A stretch of 15,285 bases of DNA from Deltaproteobacteria bacterium (lineage in GTDB: Bacteria; Desulfobacterota; GWC2-55-46): the NCBI GenBank assembly GCA_016234955.1, contig JACRNN010000044.1:1-15285 (forward strand), read 5' to 3'. This document shows positions 1 to 6,739 of the stretch, in pieces. Every line of letters starts with the position of its first letter. The stretch's first letter is position 1. The position numbers were made by a program, and so were the translations under genes. The notes beneath the pieces were generated by a model that worked only from the letters and a program-made list of their open reading frames with translations, ran no database searches and was not told the DNA's origin.

Positions 1-1
1 C

Positions 2-583
2 TCGGTCAAGGAGGCCGTATTCCCGTTCATAAAATTCCCGGGCGTGGATATCCTGCTCGGCCCGGAGATGAAGTCCACGGGCGAGGTCATGGGCATAGGG
101 CATGACTTCGGAGAGGCCTTCGCAAAGGCGCAGATGGCCGCCGGCAACAGGATGCCGCTTTCCGGCAACGTCTTCGTAAGCGTCAGGGACGAGGACAAGG
201 CCGGGATACTGGAGGCGGCGAGGGAGCTTTCCGCGTCAGGGTTCAGGTTGATAGCCACCGGCGGCACGGCACGGTATCTCAGGGAGGGGGACGTGGAGGT
301 CGAGCACGTCTACAAGGTCAACGAAGGCGGACGCCCCAACATAGTCGACAGGATAAAGAGCGGGGAGATAGACATGGTGATAAACACCTCCTTCGGCGCG
401 AAGAGCGTAGCCGATTCGTATTCGATAAGGAGGTCTTCTCTCGACAGGGGGCTGCCGTACTTCACCACCGTAGCCGGGGCGAAGGCCGCGGCCCGGGGGA
501 TAAGGGCCATGCTCGCGGGCGGCCTTGATGTGAAGTCCGTTCAGGAGTATCATAAAGGGATCGCCGCCGCTAAAATCAGATAG
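2..583 (+). CDS. carB: Carbamoyl-phosphate synthase large subunit, C-terminal part
   Basis: This is the 3' end of the synthase that makes carbamoyl phosphate from bicarbonate, ammonia (from glutamine via CarA) and two ATP, feeding pyrimidine and arginine synthesis in the cytoplasm. The frame is open from base 2, so the gene begins outside the window. The first residues, SVKEAVFPFIKFPGVD and then LLGPEMKSTGEVMG, are a signature of the second carbamate-phosphorylating half. From about residue 55 of the fragment comes the MGS-like allosteric domain, with LIATGGTARYL, a conserved INTS-F-G stretch, SYSIRRSSLDRGLPYFTT and VAGAKAAARGI. The TAG stop at 581-583 is where the family normally ends. A small ORF and recG follow on the same strand. 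Identity is secure; only the upstream extent is unknown. Confidence 0.96.
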   Translation, partial: SVKEAVFPFIKFPGVDILLGPEMKSTGEVMGIGHDFGEAFAKAQMAAGNRMPLSGNVFVSVRDEDKAGILEAARELSASGFRLIATGGTARYLREGDVEVEHVYKVNEGGRPNIVDRIKSGEIDMVINTSFGAKSVADSYSIRRSSLDRGLPYFTTVAGAKAAARGIRAMLAGGLDVKSVQEYHKGIAAAKIR

Positions 584-592
584 GAAATTAAG

Positions 593-715
593 ATGCGCGG
601 CATCATCAAATGGGAGATATTCTCTCTTATCAAAAAACTGACGCCGACGTTCCTCCAGTTCTACAAGCTTCCTCCCAACAAGCTCCACGGCGTGATAACA
701 AGGGTTGAGATGTAG
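593..715 (+). CDS. Small 40-residue hypothetical protein after carB
   Basis: This short frame starts with ATG ten bases after the carB stop. AGGAAA at 582-587 is in reasonable position for a ribosome binding site. The product begins MRGIIKWEIFSLIKKLTP and ends HGVITRVEM. It has 40 residues, is basic, has no clear membrane segment and matches no family I recognise. Placement between two co-directional genes with tight spacing suggests co-transcription. It is less GC-rich than its neighbours. It could be a genuine small protein, the remnant of a longer gene, or chance. No motif supports a function. Confidence 0.35.
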   Translation: MRGIIKWEIFSLIKKLTPTFLQFYKLPPNKLHGVITRVEM

Positions 716-777
716 CCGGCCCGGCCTTTACCGCCTCCGCTTGACCCGTCCCTGAGAGCGCCAAGAACGGTGACACG

Positions 778-3161
778 ATGGCTGAAGATACGGACAGAGA
801 GCGTCCTGAGGTCAAGTCAGGCCGGCTTACCCGCGCCATGAGCCTCATACTCAAGCCCCTTGGCTTTGCCTCAAAGGACTCTTTCGCCCACATAAACTCG
901 GTAAAGGGGTTGGAGGGACTTGTCGGGCGCGTATGCGCCGACGTGCTTGGGGCCGGGGTTGACGCGGAGGCGGCCGCCAACGTCAGCGCCCTGAAGGCGC
1001 TTGTCTCAGGCTTTGACGGCCTCGACCCTGAGGCCAAGAAGGAGAGGGTGGCATCAGCAGTGGATATCGTAAACGCCATAATCAACAAGCATAGCGAGCG
1101 GATTCCCCGCGGCTCGCCGCGGGGAGGAGCGAGCGAATTACAAACGATGAATTCCTTACTTGAAAATTCTCCGCGGCTTGTCGCGGAGAATTTTAATCCT
1201 CCGGCGGTTCACCGGTATTCGATGTCCGGGGAAGAGCTCAAAAAGAGGCTCCAGGCCATAAAGACCCCGCTCCAGTACGTCAGGGGCATAGGGCCCAGGC
1301 TTGCGCAGAGGCTTGAGAAAAAGGGGCTCAGGACTGTAGAGGACATGCTCTACTTCCTGCCGATGAGGTACGAGGACAGGAGGGCGCTTAAAAAGATAAG
1401 GGACCTCTCGCCCGGGCCGGGCCAGACCGTAGTCGCCGAGGTGCTCGCCTCAGGAGAGACGAGGTACGGAAGGCGAAAGGTCTTTGAAGCGGCCCTCGGC
1501 GACGGCAGCGGCATCCTCAAGGCCAAGTGGTTCAACTACAAGGCGGCCTACATGAAGGAGAGGTTCAAGACCGGCCGCAGGCTCTCCCTGTACGGCGCGG
1601 TCTCGGTGTTCGACCGCCAGATGGAGATGATACACCCGGACGCGGAGCCTTGCGATACGGATGGGCCGGAGGATGAGAGGCAGGATTTGCAGGGGATAGT
1701 CCCGGTCTACTCCCAGATAGAGAACTTCCATCAAAAGACTGTCAGGAAGATAGTGCGCGGCGTGGTGGAGGCCTATGCCGGGCTTGCCCTCCCCGGCGTG
1801 CCCGCCGATGTTTTGGGGAGGCACGCGCTACCCGATATCAATGCGGCCTTCATCGAGGCGCATACGCCTTCCGGCTCCGGAGCCTTGACGCCGGCGACGG
1901 CGAAAAAGGGCCTTGTATTCGACGAGTTGTTCCTCCTTGAGCTCGGCATGCTCCTTAGAAAGAGGGAGATTAAGAAGGAGCGGGGCATAGGGTTCTCTTT
2001 CGACGGGGCTCTGGAGGGGAGGTTTAAAAAGCTCCTGCCTTTCAAGCTGACCGGGGCGCAGGAGAGGGCGCTCGAAGAGGTGCGTTGCGACATGATGGCC
2101 CCGCACCCTATGAACCGCCTTGTCCAGGGCGACGTCGGCTCCGGCAAGACCGTCGTAGCCTTTATCGCCGCCCTCAACGCCATCGAGGGAGGGTATCAGG
2201 CGGCGATCATGGCCCCTACCGAGATACTCGCCGAGCAACACTACCTCTTTGCCCGGCGATACGCCGAGGGGATAGGGGTAAATACCGTCCTTTTGACAGG
2301 CGGCATGAAGGGCCCTTCAAAGAGGAAGGCCGCGGATGACGCGGCGTCTGGCCGCGCCGGGCTCGTGATAGGCACGCACGCGCTGATACAGAGGGAGGTA
2401 GCGTTCAAGAGGCTCGGGCTTGCCGTGATAGACGAGCAGCACCGCTTCGGGGTCGTGCAGAGGGCCGCCTTGAAGAAAAAGGCCGCTTCAGACGGCGCGG
2501 ACGTATGCCCCGACATACTCATAATGACAGCCACGCCGATACCGAGGACGCTTTCCATGACGGTCTTCGGCGACCTCGACGTATCCGTCATCGACGAGCT
2601 GCCCCCCGGAAGGCACCCGGTCATTACCCGCATCATGAGGGAGGGGGAGAGGGAGCGGGCTTACGGGCTCATAAGAAAGGAGCTTGAATCAGGGAGCCAG
2701 TGCTACGTGGTATACCCGCTCGTCGAGGAGTCGGAGGAGTTGAGCCTCAGGGACGCAACCAACATGAAAGAGCGCCTCCAGAAGGAGGTCTTCGCGGACT
2801 ACAACGTCGGGCTCCTTCACGGCAGGATGAAGTCGGCTGAGAAGGAATCGGTCATGAGGGAGTTCAAGGACGGCAATCTCCATATACTTGTATCGACCAC
2901 CGTCATAGAGGTCGGCGTGGACGTCCCGAACGCAACCGTTATCCTGATAGAGCACGCCGAGAGATTCGGCCTCGCCCAGCTCCATCAACTTAGAGGGAGG
3001 GTCGGAAGGGGGGACAAGAGGTCCATCTGCCTCCTTCTGGCCGCGTGGACCAATTCAGAGGAGACGTACAGAAGGCTCAAGGTGATGGAAGAGACGATGG
3101 ACGGATTCAGGTATTGAAGTCGAGGTGGGAGGGCAGGTTCGAACTCGCACAGGTCGGCTGA
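778..3161 (+). pseudogene. recG: ATP-dependent DNA helicase RecG, broken by an internal C-terminal deletion
   Basis: RecG is the double-stranded DNA translocase that regresses stalled forks and remodels Holliday junctions. The frame from ATG 778 has an N-terminal helical extension of about 150 residues, as in longer RecG proteins. Then come a wedge/OB domain (PLQYVRGIGPRLAQRLEKKG to about residue 300) and the helicase lobes: Walker A GDVGSGKT near residue 450, DEQH near 552, TATPIPRT, and QLHQLRGRVGRG near 734. The main frame stops at 3115-3117 just after MEETMDGFR, where the family continues with the TRG region (IAxxDLxxRGPGE...GTRQSG). A different frame at 3111-3161 reads VLKSRWEGRFELAQVG then stop, which looks like a normal RecG C-terminus. 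About 55-60 residues therefore seem deleted, with a frameshift. Residues about 105-139 are encoded by palindromic repeats. Either the gene is dead or the assembly lost bases. Identity is certain. Confidence 0.9.
1089..1194 (+). repeat. Pair of REP-like palindromes inside the recG reading frame
   Basis: Two hairpins lie in the linker between the RecG N-terminal extension and the wedge domain. The first has CCCCGCGG (1105-1112) pairing with CCGCGGGG (1117-1124) around a CTCG loop. The second has a perfect 13-bp stem, AAAATTCTCCGCG (1163-1175) with CGCGGAGAATTTT (1182-1194). Their cores align at 20 of 24 positions; one difference is a C-G to T-A pair swap and another changes G-C to G-T, so pairing is kept. 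Bases 1089-1110 match the reverse strand of 11334-11355 at 21 of 22 positions. The segment stays open and adds about 35 residues to RecG. Confidence 0.85.
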
Positions 3162-3177
3162 GCGGCGTGCGGCGCCC

Positions 3178-3206
3178 TTTTCACGTTGACACGGGCCTCC
3201 TATAAT
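3178..3206 (+). promoter_or_regulatory. Probable sigma-70 promoter for the DUF1015 gene
   Basis: A perfect -10 box TATAAT lies at 3201-3206. With 17-bp spacing the -35 is TTTTCA at 3178-3183 (4 of 6). A consensus TTGACA at 3185-3190 is only 9 bp from the -10, too close to serve with it. The predicted start near 3213 leaves a leader of about 57 bases before ATG 3270. Confidence 0.5.
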
Positions 3207-3269
3207 AGTAAATTATGCGATTCCTGTTCGCAACAGCGCGAGTGGAGAATAAAAACTCAGGGGTTTCAT

Positions 3270-4534
3270 ATGGCCGAGATAATTCCGTTTAACGGGCTAC
3301 TATACAACGCGCGCAAGGTCGGGGATTTAAGCAGGGTAATGGCCCCGCCGTATGACGTGATATCGCCGAAGCTCCAGGACGACCTCTACGCGAGGCATCC
3401 CAATAACATAGTGAGGCTCATCCTCGGAAAGACAGGGACTGACGACTCCGCCGGGAACGACAGGTACAGCAGGGCCGCCAAGGACTTAAGCAGATGGATG
3501 AACGAGGGCGTGTTAGCGCGCGATGAGAGGCCCGCCATATATTACTATACGCAGAGCTATACGCTCAAGGACGGGGCCAGGCAGACGAGGAAGGGCTTTA
3601 TCGCGCTCTCCAGGATTGAAGAGTTCGGCAAGGGGTCTATACACCCGCACGAGCGGACGCTCTCCGGGCCAAAGGCGGACAGGCTCAAGCTCATGCAGGC
3701 CTGCGGCTCCAACTTAAGCTCCATATTCTCGCTCTATTCAGACGGCTCTGGAGGATGGACGACCCGGCGGTGATAAAGGCCATCCAGGACGGGATGAAGA
3801 AGAGGGCGCTCTTCATCGCGGACGGCCACCACAGGTACGAGACCGCGCTCAACTACAGGAACATGATGCGCGAGAAGGATAAAAATCACACGGGCGTGGA
3901 GCCGTACAATTACGTCATGATGTACTTCTCAAACATGGACGACGAGGGAATGACGATATGCCCCACCCACAGGGTTATACACAGCCTTAAATCATTCGAC
4001 GGGGACGGGTTTATCGGCAGGTGCAAAGAGTTCTTCGATATCAATGAGTTCAGCTATAACGATAATACCGAGCCTGAAGTCAGGGCGCGGTTCCTCAAGG
4101 CGCTTGAGACATCCGGCAGGGAGAAGACCTCCTTCGGCCTCCATATCAGGCAAAGGGACGCATACTGTCTCCTGTCGATAAAGTCGCCTGAGGCGATGGA
4201 CAGGGCCTTCGGCGCAAGCATCCCGGACGTATTCAAGGAGCTCGACGTCACGGTGCTCCATTCCCTCATACTCTCGAAGATATTGGGGATAACGCAGGAG
4301 GCCCAGGAGCGCCAGGAGAACCTTGTCTACGTGAAGAGCTTTGATGAGGCCCTGAACGCCTGCGGGAACGAGAATAACCAGCTTGTATTCCTCCTCAACC
4401 CCACGAGGATAGAGCAGGTAAAGGCCGTGGCCGAGGGCGGCCACGTCATGCCGCAGAAATCCACCTACTTCTATCCCAAGCTCTTATCCGGCCTCGTCAT
4501 CAACCTGCTCGGCACGGCCGACGTCAAGGCATAA
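3270..4534 (+). pseudogene. DUF1015 family protein, split by an internal deletion and frameshift
   Basis: The first part starts at ATG 3270 (AGGGG at 3259-3263) with MAEIIPFNGLLYNARKVGDLSRVMAPPYDVIS, typical of DUF1015 (the SerK-like, ParB-related family), and runs to SNLSSIFSLYSD at about 3743. The expected segment of roughly 25 residues is then missing, and the protein resumes in another frame at 3743 with RLWRMDDPAVIKAI, continuing through RALFIADGHHRYETALNYR to a natural stop at 4534. Both halves are unmistakably one family, whose usual length is a little over 400 residues. The first frame stops at 3773 after a few wrong residues, and an ATG at 3755 could in principle start the second half alone. 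Some family members are serine kinases; activity cannot be assigned here. The break is either real decay or lost bases in the assembly. Confidence 0.85.
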
Positions 4535-4573
4535 CCAGGCGCTTTCCATACACAACGTCATAAATAAATGCGC

Positions 4574-4730
4574 ATACGGGGCGCCAGAACAAACTTCCAC
4601 TTGCATAGCTTCGCGGCAAGCGGAGCCCGCCGAGGCGCGACGAAGGCACGGCGTGAGGCGCACTTTTGCCGTGCGCCGCAACGACGAGCCGAGGAGCAAC
4701 GAAGGTATGCAAAGTTATGACGCCCCGTAT
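4574..4730. repeat. Long imperfect inverted-repeat element running into the TrmN6 gene start
   Basis: The outer arms ATACGGGGCG (4574-4583) and CGCCCCGTAT (4721-4730) are perfect complements. Inner arms ACTTGCATAGCTTCG (starting 4599) and CGAAGGTATGCAAAGT (starting 4701) pair with two or three mismatches. Inside are further hairpins, for example GGCGCAC (4657-4663) with GTGCGCC (4671-4677). The nested symmetry over about 157 bp suggests a MITE- or REP-like element. The TGCATAGC core resembles the repeats near 1089, 5500 and 11350, but relatedness is uncertain. Confidence 0.6.
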
Positions 4731-5462
4731 ATGAGCCGCGGCGACGATAGACCCTCCCCTCTGCGCGGGCGAGTGAATGATCCGCACAGCCCGCCTGTGG
4801 CCCCTGTAGAGAAGATAGGCCGATACTCCCTTATCCAGTCCGGCTCAGGCCAGAAGCTCACCGAGGATACGCTCCTCCTTGCGGACTTCATCCTCCCCCT
4901 GAAAAAAGACGACATCGTAGCGGACCTCGGCGCCGGTCCCGGCGCCCTTGCCCTGATACTCGCTTCGAGGTCCCCTGTCAAAAGGATCGTATGCGTGGAG
5001 GTCCAGAGGCCGCTATGCGGCCTCGCCCTTGAAAACGTCGCCATCAACGGCCTCACGGACAGGGTGGAGGTCATTGAAAAGGACTTCAGGGAGCTTCCGG
5101 CGATATACCCTGAGGGGTCTTTTTCCCTAATTGTCAGCAACCCGCCGTATATGAAGGCCGGTGAGGGCAGGGTAAGCCCCGTAAAGGAGCGGGCGATATC
5201 GCGGACCGGGATTTTTGGGGGGCTTGAGGAACTCATAGACGCCTCCAAATACCTCTGTGGCCCTTACGGGAGGATATGCTACGTATTCCCTGCAAGGAGG
5301 CTCGATGAGATGTGCGCTGAGATAGAGCGGGCGGGCTTAAGGAAAAGACGCCTGCGCCTCATATACACGCGCATGGATAGGGAAGCGAAGCTCTTTTTGA
5401 TAGAGGCCGGGAAGAAGGGAGAACTGAAGGTGGAGGAGCCGGTATACCTGAGAGGGTATTGA
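4707..5462 (+). CDS. TrmN6-type methyltransferase (tRNA1(Val) A37 N6-methyltransferase-like)
   Basis: This is a class I SAM-dependent methyltransferase. The conserved body begins GRYSLIQSGSGQKLTEDTLLLADF, the usual TrmN6/YfiC opening. Motif I DLGAGPGALAL follows, then an acidic residue in VCVEVQRP and the adenine-N6 catalytic motif NPPY near residue 145. Known members methylate N6 of A37 in tRNA1(Val); the exact target here is inferred. The start is uncertain. The frame is open from GTG 4653, but that lies inside an inverted-repeat element. ATG 4707 has GAGGAG ten bases upstream (also in the element); ATG 4731, GTG 4773 and GTG 4797 lack good ribosome sites. The roughly 45 residues before GRYSL are low-complexity, Arg/Pro-rich and not typical of the family. 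The stop is firm. Confidence 0.82.
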   Translation: MQSYDAPYMSRGDDRPSPLRGRVNDPHSPPVAPVEKIGRYSLIQSGSGQKLTEDTLLLADFILPLKKDDIVADLGAGPGALALILASRSPVKRIVCVEVQRPLCGLALENVAINGLTDRVEVIEKDFRELPAIYPEGSFSLIVSNPPYMKAGEGRVSPVKERAISRTGIFGGLEELIDASKYLCGPYGRICYVFPARRLDEMCAEIERAGLRKRRLRLIYTRMDREAKLFLIEAGKKGELKVEEPVYLRGY

Positions 5463-5496
5463 AAGAGTCTATTGAGAAGATTTTTTTGTAATGGGT

Positions 5497-5600
5497 CTTG
5501 AACATGCGTAGCGAGCGCGAGGCCCGCAGCTTGGATAGCGGAGGCAGGCGAGCGAATCGGACATAGGTGACCCTCCTTGCATGTCGAAGATTAAGCGCGG
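5497..5600. repeat. Dispersed palindromic repeat copy downstream of the methyltransferase
   Basis: Bases 5497-5518 match the reverse complement of 11343-11364 at 21 of 22 positions. The right end GATTAAGCGCGG (5589-5600) is identical to 11369-11380. The two ends are inverted relative to each other: CTTGAACATGC at 5497 against GCATGTCGAAG at 5579 (9 of 11 paired). The middle aligns with the recG-internal copy, sharing TAGCGAGCG and then GCGAGCGAAT about 30 bases on. This looks like a small non-coding mobile or REP-type unit. Confidence 0.7.
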
Positions 5601-5609
5601 CTTAGGGCA

Positions 5610-5646
5610 GGGGAGCTTCAATAGACCCTTTAAAAAAAGCTTCCCC
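5610..5646. repeat. Inverted repeat in the 5463-5735 gap
   Basis: GGGGAGCTT (5610-5618) pairs with AAGCTTCCCC (5637-5646) with one bulged base; the loop includes an A-run. It lacks a T-run straight after the stem on either strand, so it is not a convincing intrinsic terminator. It may belong to the neighbouring repeat. Confidence 0.4.
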
Positions 5647-5681
5647 ATCCCGCCTCAGCCGATTCCGCCCTGAAATTCCCC

Positions 5682-5710
5682 TTGCCAAGTCCTTACGGAT
5701 AAGATAAATT
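5682..5710 (+). promoter_or_regulatory. Possible promoter before the orphan start at 5736
   Basis: TTGCCA (5682-5687) lies 17 bp from TAAATT (5705-5710). These match consensus at 5 and 4 of 6 positions. A strong ribosome site and ATG follow 18-28 bases downstream, which raises the chance that it is real. Confidence 0.35.
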
Positions 5711-5735
5711 TTCATCCAACAGTGAGGGAGGAATA

Positions 5736-5846
5736 ATGAAAAAGAAATTCTACAACCTGCTAACCCTTCGACTTCCCGATAACCCGTTTAATAAGCGTCT
5801 TGAGCCCCTCGTCCTTGATGGCGGAGGTCGTATTCTCGATGAATGA
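5736..5846 (+). pseudogene. Orphan 36-codon frame with a strong start signal, probably a gene 5' stub
   Basis: GGGAGGAATA directly precedes ATG 5736 and the first residues are MKKKFYNLL, like the beginning of a real (perhaps exported) protein. After eight codons the frame enters the 3' end of dciA on the other strand and stops at 5844-5846. The rest of the reading is simply antisense to dciA. A good promoter and ribosome site leading into a convergent gene suggests the body of the gene was deleted, leaving a stub. A true 36-residue protein overlapping dciA is the alternative. No family is recognisable. Confidence 0.35.
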
Positions 5847-6257
5847 GCGCTCCTCTCCGGTAAGCTCCCTTGGAGGCGTGCATGTCCGGACCGTGCCGGG
5901 TCCGGCATCATGTACCTTGCCTATCCTGAAGACTATGTCGGATACCGTCGCCTCACCGAGGAAGCTGTTCAGCCGCGCCACGATGGCGGGCTTCTGGTAG
6001 CTCAGCTCGGTCATCCACGGGGACGACGACACGGCGCAATAAAGGACCGTGCCCATCAGTCTTATCGGGGCGGCCCTCCTTGAGATGTTTGGGCCGACGG
6101 CCCCGGCCCAGGCCTTCTTTATCCTGTACTCCCTTATCCTGGCGGATATGCCGAGGGAGGCGAATGACGAGCCGAGGATGGCGCTGACCCGCTCCGCGGC
6201 GCGGCCTTCCCTTGAGCCGCCGTTGGTTTTTGAGGACCTGCCTCTATTTCCGCGCAT
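5760..6257 (-). CDS. dciA: DciA-like DUF721 protein
   Basis: The 165-residue product has the DUF721/DciA pattern. A basic, disordered N-terminus (MRGNRGRSSKTNGGSREGR) leads to IKKAWAGAVGPNISRRAAPIRL, then LYCAVSSSPWMTELSYQKPAIVARLNSFLG and VSDIVFRIG. The W-VG, A-P, V-SS-W-EL positions are the family hallmarks. Studied DciA proteins load or assist the replicative helicase DnaB in bacteria lacking DnaC; that role is inferred here from family membership. A GGAG lies about nine bases before the ATG, read on the - strand. It starts 22 bases after the stop of the small membrane-protein gene, so the two are likely one transcript. Its 3' end abuts the start of the orphan frame on the + strand. Confidence 0.82.
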   Translation of the reverse strand: MRGNRGRSSKTNGGSREGRAAERVSAILGSSFASLGISARIREYRIKKAWAGAVGPNISRRAAPIRLMGTVLYCAVSSSPWMTELSYQKPAIVARLNSFLGEATVSDIVFRIGKVHDAGPGTVRTCTPPRELTGEERSFIENTTSAIKDEGLKTLIKRVIGKSKG

Positions 6258-6279
6258 ACCTGAGTTCTCCGGCGCTTGT

Positions 6280-6540
6280 TCAGGAAGCCTTTACGTTACC
6301 GAACCTGCCGCCTATGAGCTGGCCCAATACCGCGCCTACTGCTATAATCGGTATGAACTTAGCGCCTAAGCCCGCCAGATGCCTCATGACGAATATGAAG
6401 GGGATTGGCAGGTGTATGTACAGGAACCATTTTACGGAGAATTTTTTCACCCCGGCCCTGAAATATCCGAATGGGAGGTTCAATACAAACGCGCATAAAG
6501 TGACAAGGAGCAGGAGCGATACCACGTACCAGGTTGTCAT
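6280..6540 (-). CDS. Small membrane protein upstream of dciA
   Basis: This 86-residue protein is dominated by hydrophobic stretches: roughly residues 3-24 (VVSLLLLVTLCAFVLNL), 40-54 (LYIHLPIPFIFVM) and 60-78 (AKFIPIIAVGAVLGQLIGG). It therefore probably has three inner-membrane segments, with a basic loop YFRAGVKKFSVKWF between the first two. I do not recognise a named family or function. The frame is long for such a hydrophobic composition and is followed after 22 bases by dciA. No Shine-Dalgarno sequence is visible before the ATG, and the best promoter places transcription start at or next to it, which could mean leaderless translation. A later GTG (sixth codon) is possible but no better supported. 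Confidence 0.68.
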   Translation of the reverse strand: MTTWYVVSLLLLVTLCAFVLNLPFGYFRAGVKKFSVKWFLYIHLPIPFIFVMRHLAGLGAKFIPIIAVGAVLGQLIGGRFGNVKAS

Positions 6541-6547
6541 GCATAAT

Positions 6548-6577
6548 AAAATAACAAAATCGGACCGATTGTGTCAA
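6548..6577 (-). promoter_or_regulatory. Probable promoter for the membrane protein-dciA pair
   Basis: On the - strand TTGACA (6577-6572) is followed after 18 bp by TATTTT (6553-6548). The start would fall at about 6541, adjacent to ATG 6540. It is divergent from the ffh promoter about 30 bp away. Confidence 0.4.
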
Positions 6578-6605
6578 TCCGCGAATTGATTTGCCCAATA
6601 ATGCC

Positions 6606-6633
6606 TTGACAGATGGGCTACATATCTTATATT
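6606..6633 (+). promoter_or_regulatory. Sigma-70 promoter for the ffh cluster
   Basis: A consensus -35 TTGACA (6606-6611) is followed after 16 bp by TATATT (6628-6633); TATTAT at 6630 with 18 bp is an alternative. The sequence between is AT-rich in a GC-rich genome. Transcription from about 6640 would give a leader of about 100 bases before ATG 6740, containing the palindrome GTTTCCGGAAAC (6677-6688). Confidence 0.65.
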
Positions 6634-6739
6634 ATTATATAATTTACTAAAAGCGGCCAGGCGGCCTGGGAGCGAAGTTTCCGGAAACAGGGCGCAAGGG
6701 CGTGCCCTCCCGTTAGCGCGTCTGGAATAAGAAGGTTAT

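Noticed and set aside
3131..3161. tRNA-like GGTTCGAACTC resembling a T-arm
   Set aside because: The flanking bases do not form the five-pair T-stem, no acceptor or anticodon arm is present, and the bases are explained as the RecG C-terminus RFELAQVG in another frame.
3185..3206. TTGACA plus TATAAT as one promoter
   Set aside because: The spacing is only 9 bp; the -10 box is kept with a different -35.
4653..4706. GTG 4653 as the methyltransferase start
   Set aside because: It lies in a hairpin of the inverted-repeat element without a ribosome site, and the encoded residues are not family-like.
6640..6739. 4.5S SRP RNA gene next to ffh
   Set aside because: The conserved GGAAGCAGC-type apical core is absent.
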